Assembly (NCBI RefSeq): GCF_900007165.1
Contig: NZ_CYGY02000030.1
Span: 191,952 to 255,951 of the forward strand
Source of the DNA: Paraburkholderia piptadeniae
GTDB taxonomy: Bacteria; Pseudomonadota; Gammaproteobacteria; Burkholderiales; Burkholderiaceae
Direction of reading: 5' to 3'
Length of the DNA: 64,000 nucleotides
Part shown: one piece after another, positions 1-7,398 of the stretch
Numbering within the stretch: position 1 is the stretch's first letter
Layout of the letters: every line of letters starts with the position of its first letter
Notes under the pieces: generated by a model
Seen by the model: only the letters and a program-made list of their open reading frames with translations
The model's database searches: none
Told to the model about the DNA's origin: nothing
Translations under genes and position numbers: made by a program

Positions 1-474
1 GTGCGTGCGGACCAGGTGTTCCCGCCATGAAGGTGCCCAGCCTTCGGCATCGTCGTCGAGCGCAAGCCATGCCGCCGGCCGCCGGCGGCTCACGTCCGCG
101 AGGACCTGAACGCCACGCGGCATTTCCTGGAACACGGCGGCATCCATCCTGCTGTGATACGTCGCACCGATCACGCGCGCGCGCAAGCCGGCGGGCAGCC
201 GCCGGGCGGCCTGCGTGAAGCTGAGCACGCGCACCCAGTTCGTTGCCAGCACAATCTGGAGGTCCGGATAGGGCTCAAGCGCCTGGTCGAGCAGCGGCGC
301 CAGCTCGAACACGCGATGCCCCGGCGGTGTCGCGACATAGGGCCCGATGCCCGGGCGCTGCCAGACGTTTTCCGGATGCAGCACGCCGTCAAAATCCAGA
401 TAGAGCACCCGGCCTCCGGTGCGGGCCGGTCCAGGCCAGGCAGCCGGGGCCGGAACCGCAGCGGGATGCGTCAT
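1..474 (-). CDS. HAD-superfamily phosphatase-like protein, C-terminus cut by window edge
   Basis: The minus-strand frame is open from ATG 474 to the window edge (158 codons, no stop), so it is partial. The N-terminal motif LYLDFDGVLHPE carries the HAD nucleophile pair (Asp27 and Asp29). LATNWVRV matches the second HAD motif, and LALDDDAEGW, near the visible end, matches the acidic third motif. The short cap-less form resembles the HAD domain found in bacterial RNA-repair 'Swiss army knife' proteins; that sub-family placement is tentative. AGGA lies about 8 nt before the ATG. It follows the DUF2384-type gene by 41 bp on the same strand, so the two are probably cotranscribed. The substrate cannot be read from the sequence. 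Confidence 0.7.
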   Translation of the reverse strand, partial: MTHPAAVPAPAAWPGPARTGGRVLYLDFDGVLHPENVWQRPGIGPYVATPPGHRVFELAPLLDQALEPYPDLQIVLATNWVRVLSFTQAARRLPAGLRARVIGATYHSRMDAAVFQEMPRGVQVLADVSRRRPAAWLALDDDAEGWAPSWREHLVRTH

Positions 475-515
475 GCGGGTTCCTGCCAGACCGCCGCTGA
501 AGGCCTCCGGCATCG

Positions 516-791
516 TCATGCACACAGGCCGTAACGGAGGTGATTGAGGACCTGCATGACCCGCTCGCGCTCCCCCTGCGCCAGCAGCTCAAGCGCGCTG
601 GATCCGCCGAAACCGATTGTGCGGCCCACGAGCCAGGCGGCCGCCTCGTCGTGGGATTCGAATGTCGCCAGGAGCGCGTCGACCAGTTCCGGGTCAGTGG
701 CGCGGAGCACGCCGATCGCCCGGCAACCGGTCTGCCTGAGGCCCGCGTACAGCCCGGACGTCTCTTGCGCCAGTGTTTCGATCCCGGTCAT
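516..791 (-). CDS. MbcA/ParS/Xre-type antitoxin C-terminal domain (DUF2384-like) protein
   Basis: This 91-aa protein has a C-terminal half with the pattern of the antitoxin toxin-binding domain: AAAWLVGRTIGFGGSSALELLAQGE, then a V..VL..L.YG helix. In that family the domain usually partners a RES-domain NAD-degrading toxin. No RES gene is visible here; the next gene downstream is a HAD phosphatase. ATG 791 is chosen because AGGAGG stands 6 nt upstream; an in-frame GTG at 839 and ATG at 806 are less likely. No helix-turn-helix is evident in the short N-terminus. It could be an orphan antitoxin or part of a phosphatase-linked system; that is inference. Confidence 0.6.
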   Translation of the reverse strand: MTGIETLAQETSGLYAGLRQTGCRAIGVLRATDPELVDALLATFESHDEAAAWLVGRTIGFGGSSALELLAQGERERVMQVLNHLRYGLCA

Positions 792-949
792 GCTCTTCCT
801 CCTCATGGGGTCCGTGACGGGCAGGTCGCACTGGCCCACCCGGTTTGACTACTGCCGGGCACCGGCATCACCGGTGCGCCCATATTCCGTTGTCGCCACC
901 GGGCCGCGCGCGTCGCCGCCCGCTACTCACGGCGCCGCAGCACCGGCGA

Positions 950-1660
950 TCAGACCTCAATCACCAGCGCCGGATCAAACGCCGGGTTTTCCCATTTCAG
1001 GTCGGCCGGCGCACCCGCCATCAGACGGTTCGTCGCATAGCCGCGCGGATTGGCAATCACGCGCGTCTCGCCGACGCGATAGTCGAACGAATCATGCACG
1101 TGGCCGTGAATCCACACGTCGGCCATCTGGAGCAGCGGTCGCAGGTCACTCACGAACGCCGCGCTGAGCAGGTCATCCGCATAGCGCCGATGCACCGACG
1201 GCGGCGCGACGCCGTGATGGGTCACCACGACCGTGCGCCCGTCGAAGGGTTTCGCCAGTTCGTGCCGCAGCCAGTCCCGCGCCTTTTCGTGCTCGGCCAG
1301 CGCCATGCTCTGGTCGCGCGTGCCATTGAGCGCGTAGTCCGTCCACAGGCAACAGCCAAGAAACCGCACGTCACCGACGACAAGCGCGTCGCGCTCCAGG
1401 TAGTGAACCGCGGTGCCGGCCGCGCGCACGCGGATGGTGTTGGCGAGCGTGCCGTACCCCACGCCATACGCTTCATGATTGCCATGCACGTAGATCACCG
1501 GCACCGGCCAGCGCGCAAACTGTTCGATGGCGTCCGCACCCCTCGCAATGTCCCCCGCGAGCACCAGCACGTCTGCATCGGACAGCGTGACGGGATTGTG
1601 GCCCGGAAAACTCTGGTGCACGATTTCCAGATGCAGGTCGGAGGCGATCTGGATACGCAT
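950..1660 (-). CDS. Calcineurin-like metallophosphoesterase
   Basis: This 236-aa protein carries the full metallophosphoesterase signature in order: SDLH near residue 8, LAGDIARG, VHGNHEAYG, VVTHHGVAP and HGHVHDSFDYRVG. These are the Asp, His and Asn ligands of a two-metal site. No signal peptide or extra domain is seen, so it is a single-domain cytoplasmic enzyme that could act on nucleotides or phosphoproteins; the substrate is unknown. Its ATG lies 3 bp after the stop of the upstream unknown gene, which suggests translational coupling. The DUF2384-like and HAD genes follow on the same strand, so two phosphoester hydrolases flank an antitoxin-like protein. Confidence 0.85.
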   Translation of the reverse strand: MRIQIASDLHLEIVHQSFPGHNPVTLSDADVLVLAGDIARGADAIEQFARWPVPVIYVHGNHEAYGVGYGTLANTIRVRAAGTAVHYLERDALVVGDVRFLGCCLWTDYALNGTRDQSMALAEHEKARDWLRHELAKPFDGRTVVVTHHGVAPPSVHRRYADDLLSAAFVSDLRPLLQMADVWIHGHVHDSFDYRVGETRVIANPRGYATNRLMAGAPADLKWENPAFDPALVIEV

Positions 1661-1663
1661 ACG

Positions 1664-2158
1664 TCAGTCTGTACCTTCTACATCGGCCGGTTTCCGGCGG
1701 CCAGCCTTCGACGAACGCGCCGGGGTGCTCGGGTAAATGCGCTTGCCACGGGAGTGCTTGGCGGCGAGACCGATCGGCATCGAGAATTCCTCACCCGCGG
1801 CAGTCGTGAAGCGCGCAAACGACACCAGCGGATGCTCGTCATCGAATGCTGCGGTTGCGCCGATGTGAATTTCGCTCAGCGGCTCCAGACGCCATTGTGC
1901 GGACTCCTTGTGCGGCTTCGCGCTGAGCACTGCGGCCCCCCGCACTATCTGGCCGTCTGACGCCAGTTGCAGCAACATCTTCGCAGCGCCCGAAGCGAAT
2001 TCCACCATTGCAACCCGGGGGAGGTCGCGTTTTGTAGCGGCGAACTGGAGGATGAGCACATCTCCACAACCCGCCATCTCGGCAACGGCCCACAACGCCA
2101 TGCCCGAAGTCACTCCAAGCCCCGCCGGCAGACGGTTCTGGTCACAGGTCAAAAACAT
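1664..2158 (-). CDS. Conserved-looking protein of unknown function, first gene of the phosphoesterase block
   Basis: I do not recognise this family. ATG 2158 gives 164 aa; an in-frame ATG at 2227 would add 23 residues. The middle is a soluble alternating alpha/beta sequence (VAMVEFASGAAKMLLQL, LEPLSEIHIGA). The C-terminus is a basic tail rich in Lys, Arg, Ser and Pro, suggestive of nucleic-acid or protein contact. No signal peptide or membrane segment is seen. It is the first gene of a minus-strand run with the phosphoesterase 3 bp downstream, and it diverges from the XRE regulator across the palindromic operators, so that regulator probably controls it. Confidence 0.55.
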   Translation of the reverse strand: MFLTCDQNRLPAGLGVTSGMALWAVAEMAGCGDVLILQFAATKRDLPRVAMVEFASGAAKMLLQLASDGQIVRGAAVLSAKPHKESAQWRLEPLSEIHIGATAAFDDEHPLVSFARFTTAAGEEFSMPIGLAAKHSRGKRIYPSTPARSSKAGRRKPADVEGTD

Positions 2159-2287
2159 ACGATCACTCTTGGGGCAGGCACCCAATCCAACGCTATATGT
2201 GATGGGTTGGCAGGCGCGAGGTGGCATCGTATCCGGCCCTGGTGCTACGGAAGAGTCGGCATTCCAAACACAGCGATGACGTTATTG

Positions 2288-2381
2288 GTCAACACGCCAT
2301 GTTGACATTCAACATATCATGTTGTTACGCAAACTGCCAGGTCCGGCGAGCATTCGTGTTGACCAACAACACGTCATGTTG
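2288..2381. promoter_or_regulatory. Three palindromic operators between divergent genes
   Basis: CAACA-N5-TGTTG occurs three times, at 2290-2304, 2310-2324 and 2367-2381. The first is extended to GTCAACACGCCATGTTGAC. The spacers are similar (CGCCA, TATCA, CGTCA). Sites 1 and 2 are 20 bp apart centre to centre, about two helical turns. Site 3 ends 10 bp before the TTG start of the XRE gene. An everted TGTTG-AC-CAACA lies at 2357-2368. The layout suggests autoregulation of the XRE gene and control of the divergent minus-strand operon. Confidence 0.75.
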
Positions 2382-2391
2382 ACCCGGCCCC

Positions 2392-2769
2392 TTGTCCGCA
2401 GAACAGAAACTCGCCGAACAGCTCGGCAAAACGCTCGCCCGCGCCCGCCTCGCAGCCGGTTACGCTCAGGAACTGGTCGCCGAACACATCGGCGTCAACG
2501 CGGAAACGATCAGCCGCTTCGAACGGGGCGCCGTCCTGCCTACCCTGCCGCGGCTTGTCGAACTGGCCGAGCTCTATCAGGTACCCGTCAGCACGTTACT
2601 GCGCCGGAGTTCCCCTCGCGCTATCGATCTCGCTGAAGAGCTCGCCGACAAGCTCAGCCACCTGAATGACGCCGACCGCCTCTGGGTCAGCCAGTGGCTG
2701 ACCGAACTGTGTGAGCGTTTGCGCCAAAGCGCTGCGGGGGGACGCACTGCTAAAAAGCCCCACCGCTAG
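2392..2769 (+). CDS. XRE-family transcriptional regulator
   Basis: This 125-aa protein has an N-terminal Cro/CI-type helix-turn-helix at about residues 12-65 (ARLAAGYAQELVAEHIGV, then NAETISRFERGAVLPTL). The C-terminal helical part is short and ends in a basic tail. The only usable start in the frame is TTG 2392, because a TGA lies at 2380-2382. There is no Shine-Dalgarno sequence and operator site 3 abuts the start, so the message may be leaderless or very short-leadered. It is the probable ligand of the three palindromes upstream and likely represses itself and the divergent phosphoesterase operon; this is inferred from position. Confidence 0.8.
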   Translation: MSAEQKLAEQLGKTLARARLAAGYAQELVAEHIGVNAETISRFERGAVLPTLPRLVELAELYQVPVSTLLRRSSPRAIDLAEELADKLSHLNDADRLWVSQWLTELCERLRQSAAGGRTAKKPHR

Positions 2770-3221
2770 CCTGCCGTAGAGCCCGTCCAGCCATCGGATC
2801 GCATGGGTTTGGCTCAACTTTGGCGAGCAACCAGAGTCAGTCCGGCGATCACACCGCGCCACCCAGCCCGAGCGAGACGAAGAGCGAAAGCCATGCTGCG
2901 TGCGAGTCCAGTCCTGAAGGAAACAAGTATCGAACAAGTTGCCGCGACAGGCTGAAACGCGGATGAGTGCGAGAAGGTTCGATGTCGCGCGGCTGTCCCG
3001 CAGAGGGAACGGCGCCGTAATAAGAAGGGTGCGCGTTTCGCCGGATCCTGCCGGAGACCGCGGCGTGGGGCGTTTTCCGGTGATAAGCGCATTTATCACG
3101 GGAACCGCCTCCGTTTGTCCGCGAAGATGGCTTGTCTAACGTTCGGGCCGTGCGTGAACCCGCCGGTGAACTAGACTGGAACGAGCGCCCGTCTCCCTCC
3201 CACGGGCGCCGGAGTTCCGCC
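2770..3221. other. Intergenic region upstream of the KfrA-like gene, with inverted repeats
   Basis: No convincing gene is seen; the frames here are short and lack motifs. It holds a dispersed inverted repeat, ATCGAAC at 2929-2935 and GTTCGAT at 2977-2983, and the compact palindrome at 3080-3099. It is the natural place for the promoter of the KfrA-like/recombinase pair and possibly for a recombination site. Confidence 0.5.
3080..3099. repeat. 20-bp palindrome, candidate operator or recombinase core site
   Basis: GTGATAA-GCGCAT-TTATCAC is a perfect 7-bp inverted repeat around a 6-bp centre. This is the size and shape of a tyrosine-recombinase core site or of a dimeric-regulator operator. It lies 122 bp before the KfrA-like start, and the tyrosine recombinase is the next gene. 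Its role is inferred. Confidence 0.45.
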
Positions 3222-4265
3222 ATGGCCCGTCCCGCCGCCGTCACCCCCGACCAGATCCGCGCGACCGTCCTCGCGATGCTCGCCGAGGCGGGCGATCATG
3301 AAACTGCCGGAGCAGCCACCACAACTCCGTCTGCCGCGCCGGTGACGCATGACCGCTTCCGTCGCGCGGTGTCGGTGCGGCGCCTGCGCGCGCGGCTGGG
3401 TGCCGGCGACCCCGCCGTGCTGTCGCGGGCGCTGAACGCGATCGAGGCCGAACTGGTGCAGGCGGGGCTCGCTGAGGTCGCGCTGCCCGGCCTGCCGGAC
3501 GCGATCGCCGAGCAGATGCGCGCGCTGTGGGCGGCGGCCGTCAGCGTGCAGCTCGACGACGTGGTCCGGCTGCGCCAGCACGCTCAGCAGGTGGCGACCG
3601 ACGCAGACACCGCCCGACACGACGCCGACGTGCGCTGCGAGATGCTGCGCGTCGAACTGGGTGAACTGCGCGAGCGGCTCATGGCCCGCGACGCCGAACT
3701 GACGGAGTTGCGCGCCAGCAGCCGCCACGCGGCGGAGCGCGCAGAAATCCTGACGGCCGCCTCTGCGGCGCTCCAGGCGCAGCTCGAGGCCGCCCGCACC
3801 GCGCTGGACGGGGCACGGCACGCGCATGCGGCGGAGCTCACCGACGTGCACGCCCGCTATGACGGCCTGTCGAAACGGCTGCTGCAGGAGACGGAGCACC
3901 AGCGTCACGCGCTCGCCGCCGAGCGCGAACGGCTCACCGCGGCGCTTAACGATGCGCAGACCCGGATCGCGGCGCTCGAGGGACTACGAGAACGGTTGCT
4001 GGAAGAGCTCGCCAGCGGACGCGACGCGCACCGGCAGGCGGCGGCCGAAGCGTCGGCACTGGCAACGGTGGTCGCCGAACAGCGACATGCGCTGCAGGCA
4101 CTGCAGACCGCCCATACCACGGAGCTAATGCAGCCCGCCGCGCAGCCACGACCTGCTCGCCGCCAGCCGGCTCGCAACGTGAGTCCCGGCCACGCGGCCG
4201 CGGTCGCCGCTGCGCCGCGCCCGCGGTCCCGCTCATCCCGTTCGCGCAAGAGCCCGTCACCATGA
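3222..4265 (+). CDS. KfrA-like DNA-binding coiled-coil protein
   Basis: This protein is 347 aa from ATG 3222, which has GGAG 7 nt upstream; a longer in-frame start at 3132 is less likely. Residues 1-100 fit the KfrA N-terminal DNA-binding domain (VTPDQIRATVLAMLAEAG ... SVRRLRARLGAGDP..LSRALNAIEAEL). Residues about 130-300 form a long Ala/Arg/Glu-rich coiled coil, followed by a basic Pro/Ser/Arg tail. KfrA is a plasmid autoregulator, and TnpT of Tn4651, the cointegrate-resolution factor, is as I recall also a coiled-coil DNA-binding protein. The stop overlaps the recombinase start by ATGA, so the two proteins are coupled and probably act together. Confidence 0.75.
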   Translation: MARPAAVTPDQIRATVLAMLAEAGDHETAGAATTTPSAAPVTHDRFRRAVSVRRLRARLGAGDPAVLSRALNAIEAELVQAGLAEVALPGLPDAIAEQMRALWAAAVSVQLDDVVRLRQHAQQVATDADTARHDADVRCEMLRVELGELRERLMARDAELTELRASSRHAAERAEILTAASAALQAQLEAARTALDGARHAHAAELTDVHARYDGLSKRLLQETEHQRHALAAERERLTAALNDAQTRIAALEGLRERLLEELASGRDAHRQAAAEASALATVVAEQRHALQALQTAHTTELMQPAAQPRPARRQPARNVSPGHAAAVAAAPRPRSRSSRSRKSPSP

Positions 4266-5914
4266 CACCCGCCGACTGGATCGACACGGGCGCCCTGCCC
4301 GTGCAACGGCTGCCGTCCCGCAGCGATGCCGCGCTCGCCTACGTCGCCGAGGTGCTGGGCCATCCGGTTTACCGGCGCTGGACCCTCGCCGACCTGAAAC
4401 GCGTCGCACCGTCGCTCGCCGACGCGAAACGCGCGCATCCCGCCGTCTTTGCGCTGCTGCTCGGGCACGACGCGGCGATCGAGTACTGGGCCCACGGGCG
4501 CCTGCATCTCGTCGCCGACGACGCTGCGCCCGCCGCCGAAGGGGTGCTCGTGCGGCTCCTGCGCGCGCATCGGCGCCGGTTCCGCTACCTGCCAGAAGGA
4601 TCCGAGGCCGCCGCGCACGGTTCGACCGCGATCCATCGCGACGCGAACCGACCACCCGGCGACGCAGCTGGGGGGGCGGTGATCGTGGAAACCGCCGACA
4701 CGCTCGCCCTGGTCGCCTCCGGTAACACGGACCCCGCCGCGTTGCGCACATGGCTCACCCGCGCCGGCCGGTTCATGAATGCGTCGACCACCAATTCACT
4801 GGGCGTCGCCGACGACGCGCAGGCGCTCGCGCTGTTTCTGCGCGACCGCGCGCAGCGTTCGCCGCATACGTTGCGCGCGTACCGGACCGAACTGCGCCGC
4901 CTGATCGGCTGGTGCGACGCGCACCGGCGCGGGCCCCTGTCCGACCTGACGCGCGACGACCTGCTGGCGTTCCGGCGCTCACTGGATCAACCCGGCCACG
5001 CCACCGGCGCCGCGTGTGCGGTCGCGTCCGGCGGCGCATCGACTGTTCACGCGCCCCGCAGCGACGCGGGCCGCCGGCGCGCGCTCGCGGTCGTCTCGAG
5101 CCTGTTCCGCTACTGGCAGAAGACCGGCTACCTGGTGGTCAACCCCGCCGTGGAACTGTCGGGCGACGGTGCCGCGCGCATGACGTGGACACCGGCGCGG
5201 ATCCTGCCGGCCCGGCTGCTGATGCTGTGTGATGCGGTGACGGCCGGCGAACGGCCACCCGAGGTATCACCGCTCGTCTGGGCACGCCGCTGCGCGATCT
5301 GGGCGCTGTACCGCTTCGCCGGCGTGCGCCTGGCCGAACTCGAATGGTCCGCCGAACAGGGGCTGCCGCGCCTGAGCGTCGACGAAGCCGCCAGGAAAGA
5401 CTTCGACACTACGGCCGGCGTTGCAAGCGTTTTGCCGGATCCTGTCGGACTCGCCTGGACGCTGCACGTGCGGGGCAAGGGCGGGAAACGCCGGGCGATC
5501 CCGCTGCCGTCGCGCTGCGCGCCGGTGCTGCGTGCATATCGCGTGTTACGGAGCCTCCCCGCCGAACCCGCGCCGTTCGAGTCGGTGCCGCTGATTCACA
5601 GCGAGAAGCGCGACGCGCTCGGCCACAGTGGTCTCTACGATGAAGTGAAGGCGGTGCTGCAGGCCGCGGAAGCAAGGGTGCCGTCCGGTGACGCCGCGAC
5701 CCGCGCGCTGCTGCACGCGGCATCCACGCACTGGTTGCGGCACGGCTATGCGCGCACGCTGGTAGTCGATCACGCGGTGCCGCTCCCCGTCGCGCAGACG
5801 TTACTGGGGCACGCGTCGGTGCAGACCACGGCCGCCTACGCGCGCACCGATCTCACGCAGCTGCGGGACTTTGTCGAGGGGAGTTTTGGTGCCCCGAGCG
5901 ACCTGTGCCCCTGA
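4262..5914 (+). CDS. Tyrosine recombinase (phage integrase family) with long N-terminal extension
   Basis: This 550-aa protein has a C-terminal half that is a tyrosine-recombinase catalytic domain. Arg356 lies in RFAGVRLAELEW, a Lys-rich beta turn follows at RGKGGKRR, HWLRHG carries His490 and Arg493, and Tyr526 lies in TTAAYAR. A SAM-like core-binding domain (SPHTLRAYRTELRRLIGW) sits at about 200-290. The first 190 residues are unusual for an integrase; the segment around AYVAEVLGHPVYRRWTLADLKR resembles the extra domain of some Burkholderia plasmid and island integrases. It starts inside the stop of the KfrA-like gene. It could be a cargo integrase or a resolvase for the adjoining transposon. 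Confidence 0.85.
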   Translation: MTPADWIDTGALPVQRLPSRSDAALAYVAEVLGHPVYRRWTLADLKRVAPSLADAKRAHPAVFALLLGHDAAIEYWAHGRLHLVADDAAPAAEGVLVRLLRAHRRRFRYLPEGSEAAAHGSTAIHRDANRPPGDAAGGAVIVETADTLALVASGNTDPAALRTWLTRAGRFMNASTTNSLGVADDAQALALFLRDRAQRSPHTLRAYRTELRRLIGWCDAHRRGPLSDLTRDDLLAFRRSLDQPGHATGAACAVASGGASTVHAPRSDAGRRRALAVVSSLFRYWQKTGYLVVNPAVELSGDGAARMTWTPARILPARLLMLCDAVTAGERPPEVSPLVWARRCAIWALYRFAGVRLAELEWSAEQGLPRLSVDEAARKDFDTTAGVASVLPDPVGLAWTLHVRGKGGKRRAIPLPSRCAPVLRAYRVLRSLPAEPAPFESVPLIHSEKRDALGHSGLYDEVKAVLQAAEARVPSGDAATRALLHAASTHWLRHGYARTLVVDHAVPLPVAQTLLGHASVQTTAAYARTDLTQLRDFVEGSFGAPSDLCP

Positions 5915-5979
5915 CATCGCGACGATTTTGCTTCGGCTCCGCGCCTCGCGGATCCTAGCGAACGCCGGAGTCGCGCCGC

Positions 5980-7353
5980 TCAGCGCACTCGTGACTTGAT
6001 TTTGTTGCCATCCATTGCTTCGATTTTTACGGTCGAAATCAGGGGGAAGTCGGACCAGCGAAACGCGACGCCACGATTGGTCAACTCAGCTTCAATATCC
6101 CTCCTTGTAAGCGAGCAATTCAATGCGATGAGATCATTTACCACCTGCCTCACCTGCTCGACGAGCGCCCGGTTTCGTGCGATTCGACGGACAGTACTCA
6201 TTCGCGAACGATGAGCGCGTGCCTTCTTCACGATTCGATTCGCAATATCGGGAAACCGGCCCCGCAGAAAAGACGGATCGATTTCAAACCGTGCAGCCGT
6301 CTTCTCCCAGCTCAGATGGTATTCGACACAATCAATCGACTGTCGGAGTTCCTTTTCGATCATCGGCCAATCGCGAGCCTTCGATCGCGCATCGCGGATT
6401 GAAATACGAACTGGATGTTCGTGCTTAGCCGAGACATTCTCCCACGCGCTAGTGTCTCCGGTCAGCCACCTGTCCAAAGAAATTCCGAATGTTGCACACA
6501 TATTCAGGATTGACGATATCGACGGAAATACATGACCCGACCTCCATTCGGCAACGCTTGAAGCCGATCGTCTGGATGCCTCCGCAAATCTATCAGCGTT
6601 GCCATCGCCGATCCGAGCCACCCCGCCTTCGAGCATTTGGATCACACTTTGTTTCGAAACATGTTTCAACGAGTTTTCGGGGATTGCTAGCAGCGCTGCA
6701 AACTGGTCTGCTAAGAAATCTTCGCGCAATAACGCGTCCCGAGCAGCACGCCCTAAATGGTGATAATCATGGCGTGTCATACCCAGCCATTGATGACACC
6801 GAGCACAAAACCCCGAAAGCGAGCGCCGGCTAATCTCCGCACGATGACTGTGATCACAATTCGGACATGTACCCGCAAGCGGAACGTGGTGCAATGGGCA
6901 CCAACTGACTAATCGAATTGACCATATCAGACGCTCATAAATCTGTGCCCCATTTGACAAGTCCTCCTGCAAACACACAGGACACCATTGACGGCCACGC
7001 CTGACCAGCCCGCGCGGATCGCATAACACATCGGCAAAGGGCAGGAGCGTGAGAGCATCAAGATCATTACGGCCGGTAAGCTCATTGAGGTGGCGAACCC
7101 AGCAACTTGCCGTCTGACCGTGCGCGTTGACGAGCGCGAGATTTTGCCCGGAAGCGAATGGGCGACGTGAGTATTGCAGGCTATCATCACCTGTTGGCCA
7201 CGGCACCAATGCCTTTACCATAATATCCACGGGGAGAAGGGCATTAGATGCGACTTGCACGACGTAATCTGTTAATTTTTGGCGGTTTGCACCTATTCGC
7301 TGCACCGGCTCAACATGGAACTTCGCTCTATCAGGAATCCGATGATCTTTCAT
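5980..7353 (-). CDS. TniQ/TnsD-like target-selection protein (second copy)
   Basis: This 457-aa protein has the N-terminal TniQ fold (WVRHLNELTGRNDLDALTLLPFADVL). It is followed by zinc-finger Cys/His clusters: WCPVCLQED, CPLHHVPLAGTCPNCDHSH and FCARCHQWLG. The C-terminal 150 residues are helical and basic, as in TnsD-type proteins that read a specific attachment site. TniQ proteins link the target DNA to the TnsC ATPase. It is a diverged paralogue of the gene 45 bp upstream and the last gene of the operon. It may recognise the DNA next to selC, but that is inference from position alone. Confidence 0.85.
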   Translation of the reverse strand: MKDHRIPDRAKFHVEPVQRIGANRQKLTDYVVQVASNALLPVDIMVKALVPWPTGDDSLQYSRRPFASGQNLALVNAHGQTASCWVRHLNELTGRNDLDALTLLPFADVLCDPRGLVRRGRQWCPVCLQEDLSNGAQIYERLIWSIRLVSWCPLHHVPLAGTCPNCDHSHRAEISRRSLSGFCARCHQWLGMTRHDYHHLGRAARDALLREDFLADQFAALLAIPENSLKHVSKQSVIQMLEGGVARIGDGNADRFAEASRRSASSVAEWRSGHVFPSISSILNMCATFGISLDRWLTGDTSAWENVSAKHEHPVRISIRDARSKARDWPMIEKELRQSIDCVEYHLSWEKTAARFEIDPSFLRGRFPDIANRIVKKARAHRSRMSTVRRIARNRALVEQVRQVVNDLIALNCSLTRRDIEAELTNRGVAFRWSDFPLISTVKIEAMDGNKIKSRVR

Positions 7354-7398
7354 AGCCAGCCCGCCTCAAGCTAGTCCAATAACTATATTTCCACTATC

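Noticed and set aside
845..1960. Plus-strand 371-codon frame across the metallophosphoesterase gene
   Set aside because: It is Arg/His-rich antisense; the minus-strand protein has the complete phosphoesterase motif set.
5915..5979. The 65-bp gap between the recombinase and the last tniQ as the second transposon end
   Set aside because: It is too short for an array of TnsB sites and has no TGT/ACA terminus or repeats matching the other end; the element more likely continues to the left.
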